DNA of 64,000 bases from Thermohahella caldifontis. Lineage in GTDB: Bacteria; Pseudomonadota; Gammaproteobacteria; Pseudomonadales; Oleiphilaceae. The notes below the pieces were generated by a model, which saw only the letters and a list, made by a program, of their open reading frames with translations, was not told where the DNA came from and searched no databases. Within the stretch, counting starts at the first letter, position 1; each line of letters starts with the position of its first letter. The position numbers and the translations under genes are program-made. Shown here piece after piece: positions 1 to 8,698 of this stretch. The DNA is taken from the NCBI RefSeq assembly GCF_041153465.1, contig NZ_CP154858.1:2852001-2916000 (forward strand), written 5' to 3'.

Positions 1-265
1 TTTCAGCGATGAGAGTCTTGTCCGGGCTGAAATTGGCCAGCCCGTGCGGCGTGTCCGCATGGACGTAGCCCGGCAGCAGCGGATGATGGCAGTGAAAGAG
101 CATGGGCAACTGGCGGACGAGATGCATCTGTTTGTGCGACAATACATCACCCATGCGCTGAAGACGTTGCTCGCTGATCCGGCAAAACCGGTTCACGAGC
201 GCCTTCAGCGTTTTGCGGTCCACGCCGTCGTGGTAGTTGGTGCGGATAATCCGTTGCAGGCCCAT
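1..265 (-). CDS. cyaA: class I adenylate cyclase, N-terminal part (runs off left edge)
   Basis: Reading down from an ATG at 265, 88 codons stay open to the window edge. The translation holds the block HHPLLPGYVHADTPHGLANF followed by SPDK. This matches the class I adenylate cyclase N-terminal signature; from memory, E. coli CyaA has HHPLMPGYLDGNVPKG at the same place about 45-60 residues in. The family makes cAMP from ATP in the cytoplasm for Crp-type regulators. The gene diverges from the solute-binding-like gene at 303 with only 37 bp between the two starts, so their promoters must overlap. The catalytic core lies outside the window. No strong ribosome binding site is visible before the ATG. 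Confidence 0.85.
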   Translation of the reverse strand, partial: MGLQRIIRTNYHDGVDRKTLKALVNRFCRISEQRLQRMGDVLSHKQMHLVRQLPMLFHCHHPLLPGYVHADTPHGLANFSPDKTLIAE

Positions 266-302
266 GGCGGAAGTATAGAACAGGATATGCTAGGCTGAAG
301 GC

Positions 303-1049
303 ATGAAAGCTTGGGGTGTGTTACTGATTCTGCTGAGCGTGCTGGCCCTCCCGGCCCGGGGGGATCATTTGCCACCGTTGAGGATAGCTGTACCGGCCTT
401 TGCACCCTTCGCCTGGCAGGATGATGCCGGTCGTCTGCATGGTGCGCTGGTCAGGGTTGTCAGGCAGATCCAGGCCCATTACAGCGAGCGGATGGATGTG
501 GTGCTCATGCCCTACGCCCGGTTCCTGGAGCAGTTGCGCAAGGGCCAGCTGGATGCGGCCCTGATATTCGACAATCCCGCGCTGGAGAATCACGTGATCC
601 GACTGGGGCCGGTCAGCCGGTCACGGGTGTTGCTGTTCTGCAGCAGCGTGACACCGGGCGTGACGCCAAAGAATCTGGATCCTCTCGGCCCGCTGGCCGT
701 GATCCAGGGGGCCAGTTTCGGCCCCGCCGTGGATGACAATCCGGGCATCCGCCGCGTGGAGGTGGCCACCTACCGGCAGGGCTGGCGCATGTTGCAGCTC
801 GGGCGTGTCAACGGTATCGTGGGGCCCGAGGAAGGCCTGCTGTACGCAGCCGAAGAAGCCGGTATTTCACTGAAGCAACTGCCGCCACCCATGTTGCTGG
901 GGGAGAAGGAATGGATACTGCACCTGTCCCGCCAGTCGCTTCATTATGGCAACTGGGCCGAGCTGGACAAGGCCGTGAAGGCTGTTGCCCGGCCCGCACT
1001 GATCCGTGATCTGGTGGCCGCCGAACCGGCGCCCGAGCCCCGCCCCTGA
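303..1049 (+). CDS. periplasmic solute-binding (SBP_bac_3-like) protein
   Basis: The 248-residue product starts with a clear signal peptide (MKAW, a leucine-rich core, then a likely cut after PARG near residue 20). After it comes a typical family 3 solute-binding opening (PLRIAVPAFAPFAWQDDAGRLHGALVRVV). A QLDAALIFDN segment resembles the GxxDxx element of amino-acid-binding proteins. No permease or ATPase gene is nearby, so it may be an orphan sensor or binding protein instead of an ABC transporter component. The last residues are Pro/Glu-rich. It is followed 34 bp later by gmk and could be co-transcribed. The ligand is unknown. Confidence 0.7.
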   Translation: MKAWGVLLILLSVLALPARGDHLPPLRIAVPAFAPFAWQDDAGRLHGALVRVVRQIQAHYSERMDVVLMPYARFLEQLRKGQLDAALIFDNPALENHVIRLGPVSRSRVLLFCSSVTPGVTPKNLDPLGPLAVIQGASFGPAVDDNPGIRRVEVATYRQGWRMLQLGRVNGIVGPEEGLLYAAEEAGISLKQLPPPMLLGEKEWILHLSRQSLHYGNWAELDKAVKAVARPALIRDLVAAEPAPEPRP

Positions 1050-1083
1050 ACACTGAACCTGCTGGAATTTCTGGAGAGAATCC

Positions 1084-1703
1084 ATGACTGCACCCGGACA
1101 ACTTTATATCGTCTCTGCGCCCTCGGGCGCCGGCAAGACCAGCCTGGTGGCTGCACTGCTGGAGCGTGACCCGCGCATCTGTGTTTCGGTTTCCCATACC
1201 ACGCGCCCCATGCGCCCCGGCGAGCAGGATGGCGTCAATTACAACTTCGTCAGCAAGGACGATTTTCTGGAGCTGGCCGGACAGGGCGTGTTTCTGGAGC
1301 ATGCCGAAGTGTTCGGCAACTATTACGGCACGTCGGAACTCTGGGTCAACGATACCCTGGCACAGGGCAAGGATGTCATCCTGGAAATTGACTGGCAGGG
1401 GGCTGCACAGGTTCGCCGCAAGCGCCCGGATGCCCTGAGCATCTTTATTCTGCCCCGTCCATGGAGGCGCTGGAAAAACGGCTGCGTGGACGGGGGCAGG
1501 ACCCGGAGGACGTGATCCGCCGGCGTCTGTCAGAAGCACGCTCGGAAATGAGTCACTATGCCGAGTTTGATTTTCTGGTGGTCAACGATGCGTTTGACGA
1601 GGCGGTGGCCGATTTGCTGGCAATCTTCAGGGCTCAGCGCCTGAGAGTGAGCCGGCAGCAGGTGGTTCAGGCGGCCCGTTTGCAGGAATTGTTGGCGGGG
1701 TGA
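1084..1703 (+). CDS. gmk: guanylate kinase (one-base frameshift near 1453)
   Basis: Guanylate kinase converts GMP to GDP using ATP and is essential. The ATG at 1084 follows a GGAGAG ribosome binding site. The P-loop SAPSGAGKTS (residues 11-20) and the GMP-binding segment SVSHTTRPMRPGEQDGVNY are intact. The frame breaks in the run of four C at 1453-1456: before it the protein reads SIFILP, after it another frame reads SMEALEKRLRGRGQDPEDVIRRR through to the TGA at 1701-1703. One extra C restores a normal 206-residue enzyme (FILPPSMEALEKRL). The product is indispensable, so this is most likely a sequence error. The next gene, rpoZ, has its own promoter. Confidence 0.93.
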
Positions 1704-1720
1704 ATCGCTTGGTGTACAAT
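1692..1720 (+). promoter_or_regulatory. sigma-70-type promoter for rpoZ
   Basis: TTGGCG (1692-1697) and TACAAT (1715-1720) are separated by 17 bp, about 45 bp upstream of the rpoZ start. Both hexamers are close to the sigma-70 consensus. The -35 element lies inside the last codons of gmk. Confidence 0.55.
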
Positions 1721-1764
1721 TGCCGGTTCCGAATATTCTGGCAAGTTGATGAGTGGGGCAAGAT

Positions 1765-1974
1765 ATGGCGCGAGTCACCGTAGAGGATTGTTTGCAGAAG
1801 AAAAACAACCGGTTTGAGTTGGTCATGCTGGCGACCAAGCGTGCGCGTCAGTTGCAGATCATGGGCCAGGAGCCCAAGGTGCCCTGGGAAAATGATAAGC
1901 CCACCGTGGTCGCCCTGCGTGAAATTGCAGCGGGCCTGATTGATGAAGAGACCATCGACGCCGAAATGCTCTGA
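1765..1974 (+). CDS. rpoZ: RNA polymerase omega subunit
   Basis: A 69-residue protein beginning MARVTVEDCL with KNNRFELVMLATKRARQL, the hallmark omega core that clamps the beta-prime C-terminal region and helps polymerase assembly and ppGpp binding. I chose the ATG at 1765 because MARVTVEDCL is the conserved family start; an in-frame ATG at 1753 would add MGQD. It sits between gmk and spoT as in most gammaproteobacteria, and a rho-independent terminator follows. Confidence 0.95.
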   Translation: MARVTVEDCLQKKNNRFELVMLATKRARQLQIMGQEPKVPWENDKPTVVALREIAAGLIDEETIDAEML

Positions 1975-1992
1975 CGCGGGCGCTACGAATGC

Positions 1993-2019
1993 AAACGCCA
2001 CCTTCGGGTGGCGTTTTGC
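1993..2019 (+). terminator. rho-independent terminator after rpoZ
   Basis: The inverted repeat AAACGCCACC / GGTGGCGTTT (1993-2002 and 2007-2016) has a TTCG tetraloop and runs into a T-rich tail. It ends rpoZ transcription and lies upstream of the chosen spoT start, which argues against the longer spoT reading frame that would begin near 2008. Confidence 0.8.
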
Positions 2020-2097
2020 GTTAGGGGCCTTGCCTTTTCAGTCACTTGCCCGCACACTGAGGCAAGAGTCACGACATGGGAACAGGGGCGCCCGAGC

Positions 2098-4200
2098 GTG
2101 CCGGATATTGACGCATTGGCAGAACGCCTGAGCAAACATTTCGAGCCGCACCAGGTTCAGCTGGTGCAGCGGGCCTATTACTACGCGGAGCAAGCACACG
2201 AGGGGCAATACCGCCGCAGCGGTGAACCCTATGTCACCCACCCGTTGGCCGTCGCCAACATTCTGGCGGAACTGGGGCTGGATCACGAAACCCTGGCGGC
2301 CGCCATGCTTCACGACGTGATTGAAGACACGGGCATTCCCCGCGAAGCCATTGCCCGCCAATTTGGCGAGACGGTGGCGCATCTGGTGGACGGGGTCAGC
2401 AAGCTCACCAAGGTGGAAGACCGTACCCGCGAGGAAATGCAGGCGGACAACTATTTCAAGATGATCCATGCCACCAGCACCGATCTTCGGGTCATTGTTG
2501 TCAAGCTGGCCGACCGCCTCCACAACATGCGAACCCTGGGCGCCATGCCCGAGAAAAAGCGCAAGCAGAAGGCCCGGGAAACGCTTCAGGTCTTTGCGCC
2601 CTGGGCCCGGGCCCTGGGGATGCACATGCTCTATACCCAGCTCGAGGATCTCAGCTTTCAGGCGATGTACCCGATGCGCGCCCGGTCCATCGAAGCAGCC
2701 GTCCGCAAGCGCCGGGAAAGCGAAGCTCATCTGCTTGAAGATGTGGCACAGCGCGTGTCTGCCGAACTGGAGCGGCGCGGCATCCCGGCGCGGGTGCAGC
2801 ACCGCGAAAAGCACCTGTATTCCATTTACCGGAAGATGCGTGAGAAGCACCGCGCGTTTGACGACATCATGGACATGTTTGCCTTCCGCATCATTACCGA
2901 CACGGAAGACAACTGTTACCGCACGCTGGGTGTGATCCACAAGCTGTACCGGCCGCGCTGGGACCGGTTCAAGGACTACATCGCCATTCCCAAGCGCAAC
3001 GGCTATCAGAGCCTGCACACCACGACAAAATATCTGCGTGAGCTGCATCTGGAATTCCAGATTCGCACCGAGGAAATGGACCGCGTCGCCAACACCGGCG
3101 TAGCGGCCCACTGGATGTACAAGGGGGGCGAGTCGGTGCTGGCGCGCAACCAGCTCGAGAAGGTGGCCAAATGGGTCCGGAATCTGCTCGAGATGCGCGA
3201 AGGGGCGGAAGACACGCTGGAGTACATGGACTATGTGCAACAGGATCTCATTCACGATGAGATATACGTGTTCACGCCCAAGAACAAGGTCATCGAACTG
3301 CCGGCAGGTGCCACACCCATTGATTTTGCCTATGCCATTCACACCGATGTGGGCAACCGCTGTTTTGCCGCACGGGTCAACAACAAGCGTGTGCCCCTGA
3401 CCACGCCGCTCAAGAGCGGCTCCACGGTTGAGATCATCACTTCTCCCTCTGCCCACCCTCAGCCGGACTGGCTTTCCCATGTGGTGACCGGCAAGGCCCG
3501 TACGGCATTGCGTCAGTATTTCCGCAAGCAGGCCCGCGAGCTGGGTCGTAACCTGATTGAAAAGTACCTGAGGGAGTACGGTCGCTCGCTGGAGAGCATC
3601 AGCGAGGCCCATGTCCGCAAGGTCCTGGAGCACAACAACCTGGAAAGCCTGGAGCAGATGTTCGAGGAGGTGGGTGAAGGACGACGCATGCCCTACGTGC
3701 TGGCCAGCCATCTGACTTCGGACGGCATCCAGCCGTTGCAGCCTCGCGAGAATCCCGAGGCGGAACATGAAGTCCTGATCCGGGGCACGGGCGGCAAGCC
3801 CTGGCGCCTGGCCAGCTGCTGCTATCCGTTGCCCGGTGATACGATCGTGGGTGTGGACGGGGCGGATGGCAAGCTGGTGATTCACCGCAATGGCTGCTCG
3901 CGCGTACAGCGCCAGCTCTCCCGCGGTGAGTTTCGTGAACTCTACTGGGACAAGCAGGCGGAAGGCGAGTTTGCGGTGGCCCTGGTAGCACGGGTTGAGC
4001 GCCAGCGAGGTGTGCTGGCTGATGTGGCCGGTGCCGTATCCCAAAGTGATGCCAACGTGGAAAACGTCACAGTGAAGGATCTTCCGGGCGGCCTGAGTGA
4101 TATCACGGTTGTCATGCGGGTACGCAGCCGTGCCCATTATGCCCGCGTGCTGAGACGGTTGCGCCGCCTGAAGGTGGTCACCAGTCTCCATCGCAAGTAA
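2098..4200 (+). CDS. spoT: bifunctional (p)ppGpp synthetase/hydrolase SpoT
   Basis: The 700-residue RelA/SpoT protein makes and degrades the stringent-response alarmone (p)ppGpp. The N-terminal HD hydrolase domain is intact (HDVIEDT, H72-D73 and E76-D77), so hydrolysis should work. The synthetase region with KDYIAIPKRNGYQSLHTT follows, then a TGS domain (EIYVFTPKNKVIELPAGATP), and the C-terminal end holds an ACT domain (ANVENVTVKDLPGGLSDITV). I start at the GTG at 2098 because (V)PDIDALAERL aligns with the usual MPSIDALADRL start and because a terminator occupies the DNA just upstream. The neighbours rpoZ and ridA match the usual order. Confidence 0.95.
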   Translation: MPDIDALAERLSKHFEPHQVQLVQRAYYYAEQAHEGQYRRSGEPYVTHPLAVANILAELGLDHETLAAAMLHDVIEDTGIPREAIARQFGETVAHLVDGVSKLTKVEDRTREEMQADNYFKMIHATSTDLRVIVVKLADRLHNMRTLGAMPEKKRKQKARETLQVFAPWARALGMHMLYTQLEDLSFQAMYPMRARSIEAAVRKRRESEAHLLEDVAQRVSAELERRGIPARVQHREKHLYSIYRKMREKHRAFDDIMDMFAFRIITDTEDNCYRTLGVIHKLYRPRWDRFKDYIAIPKRNGYQSLHTTTKYLRELHLEFQIRTEEMDRVANTGVAAHWMYKGGESVLARNQLEKVAKWVRNLLEMREGAEDTLEYMDYVQQDLIHDEIYVFTPKNKVIELPAGATPIDFAYAIHTDVGNRCFAARVNNKRVPLTTPLKSGSTVEIITSPSAHPQPDWLSHVVTGKARTALRQYFRKQARELGRNLIEKYLREYGRSLESISEAHVRKVLEHNNLESLEQMFEEVGEGRRMPYVLASHLTSDGIQPLQPRENPEAEHEVLIRGTGGKPWRLASCCYPLPGDTIVGVDGADGKLVIHRNGCSRVQRQLSRGEFRELYWDKQAEGEFAVALVARVERQRGVLADVAGAVSQSDANVENVTVKDLPGGLSDITVVMRVRSRAHYARVLRRLRRLKVVTSLHRK

Positions 4201-4233
4201 ACGATCCGGAATACCGACCAGACAGGAGTGAAC

Positions 4234-4619
4234 ATGACCAACAAATGCATCATCCAGACCGAACAGGCCCCCAAGGCCATTGGCACCTATTCACAGGCCG
4301 TCAAGGCAGGGGGGACGGTTTACCTCAGTGGGCAGATCCCGCTGGACCCGGAGACCATGAACATGGTCAGTTCCGAATTCAAGGAGCAGGCCATCCAGGT
4401 GTTCCGGAATCTCCGGGCAGTTTGTGAGGCTGCCGGGGGAGCCTGGACGATATCGTCAAGCTCAACATCTATCTGACCGATCTCGACAACTTTGCCATGC
4501 TCAACGACGTGATGGCGACCTTCTTCAGGGAACCCTATCCCGCCCGGGCCGCGGTGGGTGTGAAGTCGCTGCCCAAGGGCGCGCTGGTGGAAATGGACGC
4601 CATCATGGTGCTCGGTTGA
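4234..4619 (+). CDS. ridA: RidA family enamine/imine deaminase (one-base frameshift near 4435)
   Basis: RidA hydrolyses reactive enamine/imine intermediates released by PLP enzymes. The ATG at 4234 has a CAGGAG ribosome binding site 6 bp upstream. The protein reads APKAIGTYSQAVKAGGTVYL and SGQIPLDPET, then breaks in the run of five G at 4435-4439. The other frame continues SLDDIVKLNIYLTDLDNFAM and ends at 4619. One extra G gives a normal 128-residue RidA. The last 17 bp overlap the convergent epimerase gene. Confidence 0.9.
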
Positions 4620-5460
4620 GGCGCGCCAGCATCTCGCTGTAGCCTTCCCGCCAGGTGGGGTAGCGAAACGCATACCCCGCTGCGCGGATCCGGGCATTCG
4701 ACAGCCGCTTGCTGCCCCCGCGTGCCGGCCAGGAGGCTTCCGGATCCGGTGTCATGTGCTCGCCGGCGGCTTCCAGAATCCAGTTGGCCAGGACATGGCG
4801 CTGAACGGGCTCGCAATCGGAGCCAATGTAGAGCGGTGCCAGATCCTGCCCCGCAAGGGCACGGTTTGCGAGAAAGGCCAGAATGCCGGCCGCATCGGAC
4901 TCGTGTATCCGGTTGGTCCAGGGGGAGGGCGGGGTGACCGGTACCTGACCGGTCAGCACCGCATCCAGAAAGGCTGTGCGATGGCCGCCGTAGATCCCCG
5001 AAAAGCGCACGATGGTGACCGGATGCCCCGAGTCCAGCAACTGCTGTTCTGCCCGGCGCAGGATACGTGACTGGGGCCGGCGTGGCACCGCCGGACTGTT
5101 TTCATCGACCCAGCTGTCGTCATCCTGCGCATAGACACTGGTTGACGAGACAAAAAGGATTCTGCCGATGCGTCCCACCGGCCAGCGGGCCAGCAATTGG
5201 CGGATAGCCAGCCCGAACACGGCTTCGTATGCCTCTTCACCGCCACCGGACGGGCTCAGACAGTAGACCAGTACATCCAGGTGACCGGGCAGGTTCCGGA
5301 ACGCAGCGGGGCGCGTCACGTCCACGACCTGATGTGCCACCTGATCGGGCAGGGTTTCCGGCGCATGGCGGCTGACGGCCACCACCGGCTGGCGGGTTTC
5401 GAGCAGGGCGGGAAGCCGGCGGTTCAGGGCGCCCCAGCCGACAAGGAGGATGCGGCTCAG
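4603..5460 (-). CDS. NAD-dependent epimerase/dehydratase-like protein, start codon probably CTG
   Basis: An SDR-type protein. Its interior shows VLVYCLSP, the strand-and-catalytic stretch ILFVSSTSVYAQDD (Ser/Tyr region), VRFSGIYGG and a C-terminal RLSNARIRAAGYAFRYPTWREGY, as in YeeZ/GalE-like epimerases. The N-terminal Rossmann strand (RILLVGWGALNRRL) is in frame upstream of any ATG, GTG or TTG; the only reasonable start is the CTG at 5460, 6 bp after GGAGA. The dinucleotide loop is GWGALN, so the usual third glycine is missing. It diverges from oxyR. The substrate is unknown. Confidence 0.75.
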   Translation of the reverse strand: MSRILLVGWGALNRRLPALLETRQPVVAVSRHAPETLPDQVAHQVVDVTRPAAFRNLPGHLDVLVYCLSPSGGGEEAYEAVFGLAIRQLLARWPVGRIGRILFVSSTSVYAQDDDSWVDENSPAVPRRPQSRILRRAEQQLLDSGHPVTIVRFSGIYGGHRTAFLDAVLTGQVPVTPPSPWTNRIHESDAAGILAFLANRALAGQDLAPLYIGSDCEPVQRHVLANWILEAAGEHMTPDPEASWPARGGSKRLSNARIRAAGYAFRYPTWREGYSEMLARLNRAP

Positions 5461-5491
5461 AGTGAATCTCCGTCTATCAAAGGCTGATATG

Positions 5492-5512
5492 TTGATTTAT
5501 AGTATCAATCAA
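5492..5512. promoter_or_regulatory. possible LysR/OxyR operator between oxyR and epimerase
   Basis: TTGATT (5492-5497) and AATCAA (5507-5512) form a perfect inverted repeat around TATAGTATC, 37 bp upstream of the oxyR start. LysR regulators often bind a partial dyad (T-N11-A) in the divergent region next to their own gene. The position fits OxyR autoregulation; the link to OxyR is inference. Confidence 0.4.
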
Positions 5513-5549
5513 ACGTCATCCTGTCAGGCCAGAGGCGACAAGCGCACCC

Positions 5550-6499
5550 ATGACCCTTACAGAACTCAGATATATTGTCACACTTGCCGAGTACCGTCAC
5601 TTCGGGCGGGCGGCAGAGAAATGTTTTGTCAGTCAGCCGACGCTGAGCGTCGCGGTCAAGAAGCTGGAAGAGGAACTGGGCGTGACACTGTTCGAGCGCA
5701 GCCGCGGACAGGTGACCGTCACCGATACCGGTGCCCGGGTGATCGAGCAGGCCCGCCGCGTACTGGATCAGGTTCAGCAGATCCGCGACATCGCCCTGAG
5801 TGGGCGGGATCAGCTCAGTTCACCCCTGCGCATCGGTGCCATCTACACGGTAGGCCCCTATCTGTTTCCCCATCTCATGCCCCAGCTGCGCCGGGAAGCA
5901 CCGCGCATGTCCCTCTATATCGAGGAGGGCTATACCTCCGTGCTGCGGGAAAAGCTCCGCCATGGGGAGCTGGACGCCATCGTGGTGGCCCTGCCCTTTG
6001 ATGAACCGGAAGTGCTGACCAAACCCCTCTATGACGAACCCTTTGTGGTGCTCATGCCCAGGGATCACCCGCTTGCCGCCAAAGCGGAAATCGCTCCCGA
6101 ATGGCTGCGTGACTACGACCTGCTCATGCTCGGCCCGGGCCATTGTTTCCGGGATCAGGTGCTGCAGGCCTGTCCGGGGCTGGACGCGGTGGTCTCCGGA
6201 CGGGCGGATAGCCGGGACGGCGGGACAGGCAAGCTGGTCACGGAAGGCAGCTCGCTGGAAACCATCCGGCACATGGTGGCTTCCGGGCTGGGGATCACCG
6301 TCCTCCCCAATCCGCCGTGCAGGCGGGTGACGATGGCGGGCTGCTGACCACCCGCCCGTTTACCTCGCCGGCACCGTCCCGCACGGTCGCACTGGCGTGG
6401 CGGGTAACCTTTCCGCGGCCGAAGGCGATTGATCTGCTGGCCCTGGCGGCGGGACAATGTCCGGTCAACTGGAACCCGGGATTGAAAAAGAGCGCCTGA
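5550..6499 (+). CDS. oxyR: OxyR, peroxide-responsive LysR regulator (one-base frameshift near 6308)
   Basis: The LysR helix-turn-helix is at the N-terminus (MTLTELRYIVTLAEYRHFGR...VSQPTLSVAVKKLEEELG). The two redox cysteines are at residues 199 and 208 in GHCFRDQVLQAC, the exact spacing and numbering of E. coli OxyR, so this is a true peroxide sensor. The frame breaks around 6305-6312 after GLGITVLP; the other frame continues AVQAGDDGGLLTTRPFTSPA and FPRPKAIDLLA to the TGA at 6497-6499. One extra base gives 316 residues. The stop overlaps the recG start (TGATG), the same oxyR-recG pairing known in Pseudomonas. Confidence 0.93.
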
Positions 6500-8583
6500 T
6501 GACGCTGACCGTGGATCATCTGGCGGCCGAGCCGGTCACCTGCCTGAAAGGGGTGGGCGCGGCGCTGGCCGCCAAACTGGAGCGGCTCCACATTTACACG
6601 CTTCAGGACCTTCTGTTCCATTTGCCGCTGCGTTACGAGGACCGGACACGCCTGCAGTCCGTGGCTTGGCTGCGCCCGGGGCAGTCTGCGCTGGTGGAGG
6701 GTACGGTCATCGATGCCCGGGTGGAAATGGGGCGGCGTCGCAGTCTGCTGGTGTTGCTGGATGACCGGGGTGCCCGGCTGGGGCTGCGGTTCTATTACTT
6801 CAATGCAACTCAGAAGCAACGCTGGTCCCCGGGGGCCTGCCTGCGGGTATTTGGTGAGGTGCGTCCGGGCCGCAGTGGTCTGGAAATGTATCATCCCGAG
6901 GTCACGGTTCTGCCGCCGGGCGAAACGGTACCCGTGGACGGTGCACTGACGCCGGTGTACCCCACCACCGAGGGGCTGCCCCAACGCCGGCTGCGGCAGC
7001 TCATTCAGGAGGCGCTGCGCTGGCTGGACCGGTGTCGGCCCGAGGATCTGCTGCCGGATGATCTGGTACCGGGCCTGCCTCCCATGTCACTGGAAGAGGC
7101 CTTGCGGTATCTGCATCAGCCGCCGCCCGACGCCGATCTCCGGCTCCTGGGCGAAGGGGCTCATCCCTGGCAACAGCGTCTGGCCTTTGAGGAGCTGCTG
7201 GCGCATCACCTGAGTCTCCTGCGTGTGCGCCAGACGGTGCAGGCCCGGGGGGCGCCCGTACTGGACCACACGGCGCTGCTTTCAGCCTGGCGAGAGCGAC
7301 TGCCCTTTGCCCTGACCGGTGCTCAGGCCCGGGTGCTGGACGATATTCGCCGTGACATGGCTCAGGACCGGCCCATGCTGCGCCTGGTGCAGGGGGATGT
7401 GGGCTCGGGCAAGACGGCCGTGGCAGCGGCTGCGGCAGCGATTGCGGCGGGGTCCGGCTTTCAGGTAGCCATCATGGCACCCACGGATGTACTGGCCGAG
7501 CAGCATCACCGTCAGTTCGAAGCCTGGTTCGGGCCGCTGGGGCTGCAGGTGGTACGGCTCAGTGGCACCATGAAGGCGCGGGAACGGCGCGAGGCGCTGG
7601 CCGCCCTGGCATCCGGTGAGGCGGCCGTGGCCGTGGGCACGCACGCCCTGTTTCAGGACGATGTGCGCTTCAGCCGGCTGGGGCTGGTGATCATTGACGA
7701 ACAGCACCGGTTCGGCGTACACCAGCGGCTTGCGCTCCGGGACAAGGGACAGCAGGGTGACCGGGTGCCTCATCAGCTGGTCATGACCGCCACCCCCATC
7801 CCCCGCACGCTGGCCATGAGTCTCTACGCGGATCTGGACACTTCGGTCATTGATGAGCTGCCGGCGGGGCGTCAGCCCATTACCACGCTGGTGGTCTCGG
7901 ATACCCGCAGGGAGGAGGTCATGGCACGCATGCGCGCGGTCTGCCAGAGCGGACGCCAGGTATACTGGGTCTGCACGCTGGTGGACGAGTCTGAAGTGTT
8001 GCAGTGTCAGGCGGCCGAGGCCACGGCGGAAATGCTGGCCGCCGCCCTGCCTGACCTGCGCATCGGGCTGGTTCACGGCCGCATGAAGACCGCCGACAAA
8101 CAGGCGGTCATGGCCGCCTTTGCCGCCGGTGATATACAGGTGCTGGTGGCCACCACGGTGATCGAGGTGGGCGTGGATGTTCCGAACGCGACCCTCATGG
8201 TCATCGAAAACCCGGAGCGTCTTGGCCTGGCCCAGCTTCACCAGCTGCGCGGTCGGGTGGGGCGGGGGCAGCATGCCAGTTTCTGTGTCCTCATGTATCA
8301 TGCGCCCCTGTCGGAGACAGCGCGGGCGCGGCTGGAGGTCATGCGCGAAACCACAGATGGCTTCCGCATTGCGGAGAAGGATCTGGAAATCCGCGGGCCG
8401 GGAGAGGTGCTCGGAACCCGTCAGACCGGCATGGTCCAGTTTCGTATTGCCGATCTGCAGCGGGATCAGGGCTGGCTGCCCAGGGTGAGAGACGCGGCAC
8501 ACGCCCTGCTTGACGACCGGCGTCGTGTGGATGCGCTGATCGCCCGCTGGATTGGTGCCCGGGAAACCTATGCACAGGTTTGA
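6499..8583 (+). CDS. recG: ATP-dependent DNA helicase RecG
   Basis: The 694-residue branch-migration helicase rescues stalled forks and processes Holliday junctions. An N-terminal wedge/OB region (CLKGVGAALAAKLERL; LPLRYEDRT) precedes the helicase core: Walker A QGDVGSGKTAVA, DEQH box IIDEQHRFGVHQR, motif III MTATPIPRTLA, and motif VI QLRGRVGRG followed by the RecG-type C-terminus. I start at the ATG at 6499, which overlaps the oxyR stop; MTLTVDHLAAEPVTCLKGVG is a normal family start. Confidence 0.96.
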   Translation: MTLTVDHLAAEPVTCLKGVGAALAAKLERLHIYTLQDLLFHLPLRYEDRTRLQSVAWLRPGQSALVEGTVIDARVEMGRRRSLLVLLDDRGARLGLRFYYFNATQKQRWSPGACLRVFGEVRPGRSGLEMYHPEVTVLPPGETVPVDGALTPVYPTTEGLPQRRLRQLIQEALRWLDRCRPEDLLPDDLVPGLPPMSLEEALRYLHQPPPDADLRLLGEGAHPWQQRLAFEELLAHHLSLLRVRQTVQARGAPVLDHTALLSAWRERLPFALTGAQARVLDDIRRDMAQDRPMLRLVQGDVGSGKTAVAAAAAAIAAGSGFQVAIMAPTDVLAEQHHRQFEAWFGPLGLQVVRLSGTMKARERREALAALASGEAAVAVGTHALFQDDVRFSRLGLVIIDEQHRFGVHQRLALRDKGQQGDRVPHQLVMTATPIPRTLAMSLYADLDTSVIDELPAGRQPITTLVVSDTRREEVMARMRAVCQSGRQVYWVCTLVDESEVLQCQAAEATAEMLAAALPDLRIGLVHGRMKTADKQAVMAAFAAGDIQVLVATTVIEVGVDVPNATLMVIENPERLGLAQLHQLRGRVGRGQHASFCVLMYHAPLSETARARLEVMRETTDGFRIAEKDLEIRGPGEVLGTRQTGMVQFRIADLQRDQGWLPRVRDAAHALLDDRRRVDALIARWIGARETYAQV

Positions 8584-8698
8584 GCAACACCCCGTGACAA
8601 AACGTCACAACAAGGCAAAATTCCGGCTCCCGATCCCCGTGCACTCCTGACAGACCGTGCTACGCTGTAAGAAAGACGCGTGAAAGGGAGTACTGTGC

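Noticed and set aside
1084..1515. Truncated guanylate kinase as a true pseudogene
   Set aside because: The other half is intact in the next frame, the gene is essential, and the same homopolymer defect appears in seven other genes.
2038..4191. 717-codon open frame on the minus strand across spoT
   Set aside because: It is the antisense shadow of spoT, whose product has complete HD, synthetase, TGS and ACT motifs. The antisense translation has no recognisable domain; long shadows are common in GC-rich genes.
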